20,129 nucleotides of DNA from positions 1 through 20,129 of the forward strand of contig JADFKG010000016.1 in assembly GCA_022565075.1 (NCBI GenBank). Reading direction: 5' to 3'. Position 1 is the stretch's first letter; the number at the start of each line of letters is the position of its first letter. Origin of the DNA: Chloroflexota bacterium. Lineage in GTDB: Bacteria; Chloroflexota; Dehalococcoidia; SM23-28-2; RBG-16-64-32. Below the pieces are notes generated by a model. The model did not search any database and was not told the origin of the DNA. It saw nothing but the letters and a program-made list of their open reading frames with translations. The translations under genes were made by a program, and so were the position numbers. Below, piece after piece: positions 1 to 5,448 of the stretch.

Positions 1-352
1 AGATCGTGAACGATCGCTCGATGCCGACCGCCTCGCCGTCGACTCGCAGAATGCGCGCACAGACCCCGTGAAAGGTGCCCAATGTTATGTCACTCCCCGC
101 CTCCTCGCCTACGAGCGCGTGTACTCGATCGCGCATCTCTTTCGCGGCCTTGTTCGTGAACGTTACGGCGAGGATCCGCCGCGGGTGGACACGCTTCTCG
201 CGCACGAGGTAGGCGATCCGGTGCGCGATGACGCGCGTCTTGCCGGAACCGGGCCCCGCCAGGATGAGCAGCGCGCCCTCAGTGTTCTCTACGGCCTCTC
301 GCTGGCGTGGGTTCAGGTTCGCCAGGATGGATTTCTTCGTCGGGGCGGACAT
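1..352 (-). CDS. UvrD/PcrA-family ATP-dependent DNA helicase, N-terminal part (runs off window)
   Basis: Superfamily 1A helicases of this family unwind DNA 3' to 5' during excision repair, mismatch repair and clearing of stalled forks. I translated the 117 N-terminal residues directly; the rest lies beyond base 1. Visible motifs, in order, are the Q motif (LNPRQREAV, Gln18), Walker A (AGPGSGKTR, residues 32-40), motif Ia (TFTNKAAKEM, about 64-73) and the GTFHG block (about 92-96). This is the standard start of UvrD/PcrA/Rep proteins. The ATG at 350-352 follows GGTGGA. A TATCAT hexamer (minus strand, 363-368) ends ten bases before the start codon, so the mRNA may be nearly leaderless. The missing C-terminus prevents a choice between PcrA, UvrD and Rep. 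The gene is truncated only by the window edge. Confidence 0.93.
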   Translation of the reverse strand, partial: MSAPTKKSILANLNPRQREAVENTEGALLILAGPGSGKTRVIAHRIAYLVREKRVHPRRILAVTFTNKAAKEMRDRVHALVGEEAGSDITLGTFHGVCARILRVDGEAVGIERSFTI

Positions 353-424
353 TCCACCACGAATGATACAAGCGGCCGCATGCCCCGCGATACGCCGTCG
401 CAGCGGGCGCTACTGCTCCTGCAG

Positions 425-458
425 AAAAGAGCGCGCCCGCCTGCAATAAGCAGACGGG
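425..458 (-). terminator. Terminator-like hairpin after the 32-codon ORF
   Basis: On the minus strand a 9-bp stem (450-458 pairing with 436-444, one G-T pair) with a 5-base loop (445-449) is followed, seven bases later, by TTTT (425-428). It lies 28 bases past the stop codon of the small ORF and upstream of the helicase start. It would end transcripts coming from the small ORF and possibly those reading through from maf. The T tract is short, so efficiency is uncertain. Confidence 0.5.
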
Positions 459-486
459 CCTCGGATCTCAGCGCACCCCACTGTGC

Positions 487-585
487 TTAGTTGATCAACC
501 GCCGCCTTGTCCCTCCCCAGAGCTCGTCGGTGATGGTCGTCTTCGTGTCCACTCCCGCGATCGGCCCGCGCTGATCTGATGCCAT
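487..585 (-). CDS. Possible 32-residue small protein, unknown function
   Basis: A 33-codon frame (ATG at 583-585, TAA at 487-489) encodes a hydrophilic peptide beginning MASDQRGPIAG and ending GGTRRRLIN. There is no membrane segment, signal peptide or cysteine. About three quarters of its third codon positions are G or C, as in neighbouring genes, but there is no clear Shine-Dalgarno sequence before the ATG. A later in-frame GTG (codon 12), preceded by CGGGA, is an alternative start. The frame sits between a Pho-box-like repeat (622-649) and a terminator-like hairpin (436-458), which suggests a self-contained transcription unit. I do not recognise the peptide. The same transcript could instead be a small non-coding RNA of about 150-170 bases. 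Confidence 0.35.
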   Translation of the reverse strand: MASDQRGPIAGVDTKTTITDELWGGTRRRLIN

Positions 586-621
586 CGTAGGGCCGCTGAG
601 CGAACGGGTCAGTCGACCGCA

Positions 622-649
622 GGTGAACGGCGGTTAAGGAACGGTTAAT
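622..649 (-). promoter_or_regulatory. Triple TTAACC-like direct repeat resembling a Pho box
   Basis: Read on the minus strand, the hexamers TTAACC (643-648), TTAACC (632-637) and TTCACC (622-627) follow one another at 11 and 10 base steps. Tandem 8-mers of the form YTTAACCN at about 11-base spacing are the known PhoB/SphR operator layout in cyanobacteria, and PhoB-family sites elsewhere share the one-helical-turn repeat. The array starts 6 bases past the maf stop codon and ends 36 bases before the ATG of the 32-codon ORF, so that unit is the natural target. Assignment to a PhoB-type regulator is inference. Confidence 0.4.
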
Positions 650-655
650 ACGCCC

Positions 656-1285
656 TCAGGAGTGCGCCAGCGGGCAGGTCGCGCACTGCGGAAGAAAGCC
701 AGCGGACTCGATGTCGACTTCCTCGCCGGCCTTGAGCAGCGCCTCAATCGCCGCCCAGAGGGAGAGGCCGATCACGTTACAGTAGCAGCCCTCATAACGC
801 TCGACCGGGCGCAGGAACTCGTCCTGGATGCCATAGGCGCCCGCCTTGTCCAGCGGATATCCCTGGGCGATCGACGCTTCAATCTCCTCGTCGCCATATT
901 CGCGCATCGTCACCTGCGTCAAAGGGTGCCGCGCGATCACCGAGCGCCGTCCCAGCGGCATCACCACCACGGCGCTCACCACTTCGTGCGTGCGCCCCCG
1001 CAACGTCCGCAGCATCTCGCGCGCTTCAGCGGCATCGGCTGGCTTGCCGAAGATGCGCCCGCCAAAGGCAACGACCGTGTCCGCAGCCAGGATCGGTGCC
1101 CGTTCGTCGTCCAGCCGGGCCGCCTCCGCCTTGGCGCGCGCCAACCGCCGCGCGACTATCTGCGGGTCCTTCGACGGTCCGGCGTCTTCGGCGATCTCCA
1201 CCGGCCTCAAGTCGAAGTGCACGCCCAGCCGTTCCAGCAACTCCTTGCGCCTTGGCGACGCCGACGCGAGGATCAACGGCGCCAC
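656..1285 (-). CDS. maf: Maf-family nucleoside triphosphate pyrophosphatase
   Basis: Maf proteins are cytoplasmic pyrophosphatases that hydrolyse non-canonical or pyrimidine nucleoside triphosphates to the monophosphate and diphosphate, a house-cleaning role also linked to septum formation. The 209-residue product begins with the family signature SASPRRKELL (residues 8-17). It carries the AADT motif with the catalytic acid Asp69, GKP (80-82) and the DKAGAYGIQ block (146-154). I chose GTG at 1283-1285 because it lies directly after the upstream gene's stop and puts the signature at the usual distance from the N-terminus; a TTG at 1309 would overlap the methylase by 23 bases. The tail extends past the usual end and contains CATC (201-204). 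It is the second gene of an operon with the methylase. Nucleotide preference cannot be read from the sequence. Confidence 0.92.
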   Translation of the reverse strand: MAPLILASASPRRKELLERLGVHFDLRPVEIAEDAGPSKDPQIVARRLARAKAEAARLDDERAPILAADTVVAFGGRIFGKPADAAEAREMLRTLRGRTHEVVSAVVVMPLGRRSVIARHPLTQVTMREYGDEEIEASIAQGYPLDKAGAYGIQDEFLRPVERYEGCYCNVIGLSLWAAIEALLKAGEEVDIESAGFLPQCATCPLAHS

Positions 1286-1286
1286 G

Positions 1287-2504
1287 TTAGACGCGCCGCA
1301 GGCTGGCAACGCACTCGATGTGATGCGTCTGCGGAAACATGTCGACGGGCGTTACGTCGACGAGGTCGTAATGGCTACCGTTCGCCAGGCCGTCTACCAG
1401 CAAGCGCAGGTCTCGTGCCAGCGTTGACGGATCGCAAGACACGTAGGCGATGCGGCCGGGAGCCTTACGCAGCACGGCCTCGATCGCCGCCGCGTGGACA
1501 CCGATACGGGGCGGATCGAGGATGAGGGCGTCCATCTCCTCATCGATCCCGCCCAGGACGTCCTCAACCTTGCCCATGTAGTACTGGATATTCGGCAGGC
1601 CCTCAATGTTCACGAGCGCGTCGTCGACGGCGGCGGACGACTCCTCGATCGCGATCACGCGCTTGACTTGCTCCGCAAGCACGACCGCGAACGTACCAAC
1701 GCCCGCGTAAGCGTCCACAAGCGTCTCATTCGGCCGCAAACGCAGCTTGTCTCGCACGAGGCTAATCAGCCGCTCGGCTTGCTGCGTATTCGTCTGGAAG
1801 AACGACGCCGCGGATATTCGAAAGCGATGGCCCAGTACCTCCTCGTGGTAGTACTTCTGGCCCGACGGGATAGACGTCCCCAGGTGGTCAAGGTTCGGAT
1901 GCACCAGCAGCTCGCCCGTCCTCACGCCGCGGCGGATCGCGACCTGATGCAGGCCGCCAGCCCTGCCCTGAAGCAGTGGGATAGCGTCGTTCACCCAGTC
2001 GTCAGCGATCAGGCAGCGGTCTATGCGAAGAAAGCGATGCGTCCCCCGCCGAACGAAGCCGATCTCCCCACGCGACTTGGCCGTGAATCGAACGTGGTTT
2101 CGGTAACCCCAGGGATTCTCCGCCCCTACGGTCGGCGACACCGTCGGCTCCTCGAACCCGCCGATCCGCCGCAGCTGCTCCACCACGAGCTCTCTCTTGA
2201 ACTCAAGCTGCCGATCGTACGCCACGTGCTGCCACTGGCAGCCGCCGCATTCGCCAAAGTATTCGCACGGCGCTTCCACCCGCCCGGGCGCGGCCTTCAG
2301 AACCTCCACGACACGTCCGAACAGCGCGTGAGGGCGCTCGATGTCGATCTCGGCCACCACTCGCTCGCCCGGCATGCCGTAATCCACAAATACCTTTCGG
2401 CCTTCGTACTCGGCGGTGGCAGAGCCGTCCAGCGCTAGCGCACCGAGCGTCAGCTCAGCACGGATCGGCGGCTCGAGTCGGTTTAAGCGTCGTTTTCGCG
2501 CCAT
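1287..2504 (-). CDS. rlmD: 23S rRNA (uracil-5-)-methyltransferase, RumA/RlmD type
   Basis: This S-adenosylmethionine-dependent enzyme forms 5-methyluridine in 23S rRNA. The 405-residue protein has an N-terminal TRAM-like RNA-binding region (about 10-70). Four cysteines are placed as in the [4Fe-4S] site of RumA (Cys80, Cys86, Cys89, Cys164). The SAM-binding DAYAGVG motif is at 264-270, LDPPR at 329-333, the catalytic nucleophile Cys357 in YVSCDPSTLARDL, and the general-base Glu397 in the HHIEC motif. All key residues are present and the length is typical. Members of this family differ in target (U1939, U747 or tRNA U54), so the exact position is not certain. The ATG at 2504 is the first start. 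The gene leads a two-gene operon with maf and is divergent from the zinc-ribbon gene. Confidence 0.9.
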   Translation of the reverse strand: MARKRRLNRLEPPIRAELTLGALALDGSATAEYEGRKVFVDYGMPGERVVAEIDIERPHALFGRVVEVLKAAPGRVEAPCEYFGECGGCQWQHVAYDRQLEFKRELVVEQLRRIGGFEEPTVSPTVGAENPWGYRNHVRFTAKSRGEIGFVRRGTHRFLRIDRCLIADDWVNDAIPLLQGRAGGLHQVAIRRGVRTGELLVHPNLDHLGTSIPSGQKYYHEEVLGHRFRISAASFFQTNTQQAERLISLVRDKLRLRPNETLVDAYAGVGTFAVVLAEQVKRVIAIEESSAAVDDALVNIEGLPNIQYYMGKVEDVLGGIDEEMDALILDPPRIGVHAAAIEAVLRKAPGRIAYVSCDPSTLARDLRLLVDGLANGSHYDLVDVTPVDMFPQTHHIECVASLRRV

Positions 2505-2555
2505 ATCTCATAGTTTATCCGCAGACAGCGGCCGCAGCCACAAGGCGTCCAGAGC

Positions 2556-2584
2556 GTTATAGTTAGGCAAAGTTGACGCTACAA
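2556..2584 (-). promoter_or_regulatory. Probable promoter of the rlmD-maf operon
   Basis: On the minus strand, TTGTAG (2579-2584) and TATAAC (2556-2561) are separated by 17 bases, a good sigma-70-type layout. Transcription would start about 45 bases before the rlmD ATG. A second candidate -10, TAAACT, ends 7 bases before the ATG and would give a leaderless mRNA. The region overlaps the -10 of the divergent zinc-ribbon gene, so the two promoters probably compete. Confidence 0.45.
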
Positions 2585-2585
2585 T
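2580..2585 (+). promoter_or_regulatory. Candidate -10 element (TACAAT) of the zinc-ribbon gene
   Basis: TACAAT lies 36 bases before the ATG at 2622, and AGGAGA (2604-2609) follows as ribosome binding site. No convincing -35 is seen at the usual distance. The hexamer lies on top of the -35 of the divergent rlmD promoter. Confidence 0.4.
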
Positions 2586-2621
2586 GTCCGAGAAAGCGCA
2601 ATCAGGAGAGAAAACGTACTG

Positions 2622-3161
2622 ATGGAAGATGTCGGAATTCTGGCTGTACTGATCGGCGGCGTATGGCTGCTGCTGCTCTGGCTCAGCGTCATCGTCTGGA
2701 TCTACCGCGACGTCCGCGAACGCACGCGTGACCTCGGACTCCAGGTGCTGGCGATCTTCGTCGGAATTATGTTCTTCCCCGGCTTCAACATCCCGGGCCT
2801 GGCGCTGTACTTAATGCTGCGCCCGCGCGAGTCTCTGGAGGACGCCTACGCCCGATCACTAGAGGAAGAAGCACTCCTGCGCGAGATCGGCGACGAGGGC
2901 ATGTGCCTGTCGTGCCGTCGCTTCGTCGAAAAAGGCTGGCGTATCTGCCCCTACTGCGCCACTCAGCTCAAGGACGTCTGCGTGAAGTGCGAGCAGCTCC
3001 TCAGCTTCAACTGGATCGCCTGCCCTTACTGCGCCACGGAACGCCGCGGCACTCAAGAAGCACCGTCGGTGGCACAGCCGGTGCCGACCGCTGCACCGGC
3101 CACAACAACGCTCGCGCAAGAACCAGAAGCCGCCGCGGATCCCGCTACAGCTGACGACTAG
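2622..3161 (+). CDS. Two-helix membrane protein with double zinc ribbon
   Basis: The 179-residue protein has two N-terminal membrane segments (about 6-27 and 41-63) joined by a short basic loop (WIYRDVRERTRDLG). An acidic helical linker follows, then two consecutive zinc-ribbon knuckle pairs: CLSC with CPYC (about 94-112) and CVKC with CPYC (about 120-138). The last 35 residues are rich in Ala, Pro and Thr and probably disordered. The layout is that of membrane-tethered double-zinc-ribbon (DZR) proteins, which are common but lack an established function; zinc binding is likely and a protein- or nucleic-acid-docking role is inference. It is transcribed alone, with its 3' end only 29 bases from that of the convergent DRTGG gene. 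Confidence 0.75.
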   Translation: MEDVGILAVLIGGVWLLLLWLSVIVWIYRDVRERTRDLGLQVLAIFVGIMFFPGFNIPGLALYLMLRPRESLEDAYARSLEEEALLREIGDEGMCLSCRRFVEKGWRICPYCATQLKDVCVKCEQLLSFNWIACPYCATERRGTQEAPSVAQPVPTAAPATTTLAQEPEAAADPATADD

Positions 3162-3190
3162 TACGGTCAGGCTATCGGCCGCGAAGGCGT

Positions 3191-4051
3191 CTAGCCCGCG
3201 GTCACGAAGAGCGACTTCAGGTCCGCACCGGCGAAGAGTTCGTCAAGACGGCTGAGGCTGTCTGCATCGGCCGAGAAAGCCGTAGTCCCGTACAGCCCCT
3301 CGACAGCCTCGACAGCAGCCTTCGTATCCAGCGCCGTGCTCAGGAACGGCGTCTCGTCTTCCGCCACCCGCTCCCGGACATACGAAAGGACGGGCAGGTC
3401 GCCGGTGACGATCAGACACTGTGCGCCGGCGTTGATCGCCGCCAGCTGAAGGTCGGGCTTGTCACTGCGCACAATCACCGACTCGGCCCGCGTTCGGTCG
3501 AAGTAGTCCTGCCCAGGGTCGGCCGCGATCGAGGCGATCACTAGCCGGCCCAACGAGCGAGGACCGTCCTCGGCAAGGTTCTCGGCCTCCGCCTTCAACG
3601 CCTCTGCGACCGCGTCGAGGCTCGGCGTTGCGAGCTGCCTGTCTTCGGGGATCACGGCCAGCGCTGCGACTCCATCAAAGTCGGCGCCCGCTTCGGCCTC
3701 CGGACGTCGCGCCCGGTTGAGCACCACGCCGGCGAGCGCCTCACCCACCGACCTGGCGAGTGCGGACGCCTCGGCGGTCGTCGCTGGCGTCGCCACGATG
3801 AGCACGCGAGCCCCATCGTGCTCCTCGAGGGCCGCCGACAGGTCGCCGGCCGGGATCTCGACTATCTTCGCGTCGCCAGATGCCGATCCGAGCGAACTGA
3901 AGAGTCGGCGGTCTGAGTCTGCGTTAGCGTCGTCACCGGCTCGTTCCAGGGAGACGTTCGTGCCGCTCTTAGCCAGCGCTCGGGCACAGGCGACCGCCAC
4001 GGTGGTCTTGCCGGAGAGGGGCGTCGGAGCGGCGACCAGGAGGGTCGGCAT
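3191..4051 (-). CDS. P-loop NTPase with C-terminal DRTGG domain (BioD/phosphotransacetylase-N-like)
   Basis: The 286-residue product starts with a BioD/CobB-like nucleotide-binding fold containing a Walker A variant (TPLSGKTT, residues 10-17; the usual first Gly is replaced). It ends in a DRTGG domain (about 170-275), recognisable from LGRLVIASI, YFDRTRAESVIVRSDKPDLQ and CLIVTGDLP. The same pair of domains forms the N-terminal regulatory part of long phosphotransacetylases, but no acyltransferase domain is attached here. Ligand and role are unknown; a nucleotide-sensing function is inference. I chose ATG 4049-4051 because TACAAT (4061-4066) ends nine bases upstream, giving a leaderless mRNA; a TTG at 4072 would add seven residues from inside that promoter. 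It follows the alanine dehydrogenase gene by 37 bases. Confidence 0.75.
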   Translation of the reverse strand: MPTLLVAAPTPLSGKTTVAVACARALAKSGTNVSLERAGDDANADSDRRLFSSLGSASGDAKIVEIPAGDLSAALEEHDGARVLIVATPATTAEASALARSVGEALAGVVLNRARRPEAEAGADFDGVAALAVIPEDRQLATPSLDAVAEALKAEAENLAEDGPRSLGRLVIASIAADPGQDYFDRTRAESVIVRSDKPDLQLAAINAGAQCLIVTGDLPVLSYVRERVAEDETPFLSTALDTKAAVEAVEGLYGTTAFSADADSLSRLDELFAGADLKSLFVTAG

Positions 4052-4060
4052 CGTTGGTGA

Positions 4061-4066
4061 ATTGTA
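4061..4066 (-). promoter_or_regulatory. Candidate -10 (TACAAT) for a leaderless DRTGG-gene mRNA
   Basis: TACAAT on the minus strand ends nine bases before the ATG at 4051, so transcription would begin within about three bases of the start codon. There is no Shine-Dalgarno sequence in between. No good -35 is visible upstream, where the 3' end of the alanine dehydrogenase gene lies. Confidence 0.4.
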
Positions 4067-4088
4067 GCACAATCGACCGCTGTTCCCC

Positions 4089-5201
4089 CTACGGGAACGC
4101 CTTAGCCAGCGGCGTGTACTCCAACCCCTGCGCCTTCGAGACGGCCTCGCACACGAGCTTGCCGTCGATCGTGCTCGCGCCGCCCGCCAGCGCCTCGTCG
4201 CGCTTCAGCGCATCGAGGCCGTGTTCCGCTAACCTGAGCACGTAGGGCAACGTGGCGCCCGTGAGCGCTTCCGTCGAGGTCCGTGGCACCGCGCCGGGCA
4301 TGTTCGGTACACAGTAGTGGACCACACCCTCCTCAACATACACGGGCTCGCCGTGCGTCGTCGGCCGCGAAGTCTCGCAGATGCCTCCCTGGTCGATACA
4401 GACGTCGACTATCACCGCGCCCGGGCCCATCGACCGCACCATCTCCCGGCTGACCAGCTTCGGAGCGATCCCACCCGGCTCCAGCACCGCGCCGATGAGG
4501 ATGTCAGCGCCCTCAAGCTCCTCTCGAAGCGCGGCCGGGCTCGTGATGCGGGTGGTGATTCTTCCCTCCAACCGCTCTTCAATCCGCGCCAACTTCGCCG
4601 CATCGCGCGAGGTCACCGTCACGGTCGCGCCGAGCGCCGTCAGGACATCACTGGCCGCCGTGCCGACGTTGCCGCTTCCAACCACCAGCGCCCGCGCCGG
4701 AGTCGTACCCGGCACGCCGCCGAGGAGCTTTCCGCGTCCCGGGCCCGGCTTCTTCAAGTGCTGTGCGGCGACCTCGCCGGCCATGCGTCCCGCCACGATG
4801 CTCATCGGGGCTAGCAGCGGCAGCCGCCCGTCGGCCAGCCGCACGAGCTCGTAAGCGATCGAGTGCGTGCGAGACGACATCAACTCGCGCGTCAGCTCCG
4901 GCAGAGGCGCCAGGTGCAGGTAAGTGAACAGGAGCAGACCCGGCCGCAGCAACGGGAACTCCGGCGGCAGGATCTCTTTTACCTTTACCAACAGGTCGAC
5001 GTTGGCGGCAACATCGGCGGCTCCGTCTCGGAGCTGCGCTCCCGAAACCTCGTAGTCCGCGTCCGCGAAACCGGCGCCTTCGCCCGCGCCGCGCTCCACC
5101 AGAACCTCGTGCCCCGCCCCGACCAACGCCTGAACCCCGGCCGGAGTGAGGCCCACGCGGTACTCTTCCTCTTTGGTCTCCTTGATCGTTCCTACGCGCA
5201 T
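4089..5201 (-). CDS. ald: Alanine dehydrogenase, with altered cofactor-specifying residue
   Basis: Alanine dehydrogenase catalyses reversible oxidative deamination of L-alanine to pyruvate and ammonia. The 370-residue length and all known active-site positions match the family: Arg15 and Lys75 (pyruvate binding), His96 (acid-base catalyst) and Asp270. The nucleotide-binding glycine motif is GSGNVG (175-180). At the end of the second Rossmann strand, where NAD-dependent enzymes carry Asp198, this protein reads TSRD, with Ser198 and Arg199. Losing the acid and gaining a base is the pattern associated with NADP(H) use, so it may be NADP-linked (inference). The PMSIVAGRMAG block (132-142) and the LLGGVPGT block are family hallmarks. 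The ATG at 5201 has GGTGGAG upstream. Its product pyruvate links it loosely to the 2-oxoacid dehydrogenase genes further right. Confidence 0.93.
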   Translation of the reverse strand: MRVGTIKETKEEEYRVGLTPAGVQALVGAGHEVLVERGAGEGAGFADADYEVSGAQLRDGAADVAANVDLLVKVKEILPPEFPLLRPGLLLFTYLHLAPLPELTRELMSSRTHSIAYELVRLADGRLPLLAPMSIVAGRMAGEVAAQHLKKPGPGRGKLLGGVPGTTPARALVVGSGNVGTAASDVLTALGATVTVTSRDAAKLARIEERLEGRITTRITSPAALREELEGADILIGAVLEPGGIAPKLVSREMVRSMGPGAVIVDVCIDQGGICETSRPTTHGEPVYVEEGVVHYCVPNMPGAVPRTSTEALTGATLPYVLRLAEHGLDALKRDEALAGGASTIDGKLVCEAVSKAQGLEYTPLAKAFP

Positions 5202-5252
5202 CGCCTTGCTCCACCATTGATTCTATCCGTCTTCAGTCCGGACTGTGATTCC

Positions 5253-5282
5253 TTGCGCGCGTCAGAAGGCAGCCAATAGAAT
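5253..5282 (+). promoter_or_regulatory. Probable promoter of tRNA-Phe
   Basis: TTGCGC (5253-5258) and TAGAAT (5277-5282) are separated by 18 bases, and the mature tRNA begins 11 bases later at 5293. Spacing and position suit a short tRNA leader. Confidence 0.45.
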
Positions 5283-5292
5283 GGAAATCCGT

Positions 5293-5367
5293 GCCGGGGT
5301 AGCTCAGGGGTAGAGCACGCGGCTGAAAACCGCGGTGTCGGCAGTTCGAATCTGCCCTCCGGCACCA
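5293..5367 (+). tRNA. tRNA-Phe (anticodon GAA), CCA encoded
   Basis: The 75-base gene folds into a full cloverleaf. The acceptor stem pairs 5293-5299 with 5357-5363 (one G-T), the D stem is GCTC/GAGC, and the anticodon stem CGCGG/CCGCG carries the 7-base loop CTGAAAA, so the anticodon is GAA. The variable loop is GTGTC, and the T stem GGCAG/CTGCC carries TTCGAAT. The discriminator A and CCA (5365-5367) are encoded in the DNA. It stands alone, divergent from ald. Confidence 0.96.
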
Positions 5368-5381
5368 CCGCTCGAATACGA

Positions 5382-5406
5382 AATCGGCCCCGAGAAGGGG
5401 CCGATT
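5382..5406 (+). terminator. Hairpin after tRNA-Phe, possible terminator
   Basis: A perfect 10-bp stem (5382-5391 with 5397-5406) closes a 5-base loop, starting 15 bases after the tRNA. The downstream bases contain only scattered T residues, so this could be a weak intrinsic terminator or a processing signal. Confidence 0.5.
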
Positions 5407-5448
5407 GTCGTCTCCGACGGTCTACTGTAGCAACGACTGCCATTTACC

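Noticed and set aside
425..600. tmRNA, SRP RNA or another known structural RNA in the maf-helicase gap
   Set aside because: I looked for the tmRNA tag ending, the SRP domain IV loop and a tRNA-like end and saw none of them; only the generic mini-unit layout remains.
662..2438. Long plus-strand frames opposite maf and rlmD
   Set aside because: Both lie wholly opposite genes with full catalytic motifs, are rich in Arg and Pro, and have no recognisable domain.
5293..5406. tRNA-Phe as attachment site of an integrated element
   Set aside because: There is no integrase, no repeated 3' tRNA end in the window and no change in base composition; the following gene is a housekeeping-type nuclease.
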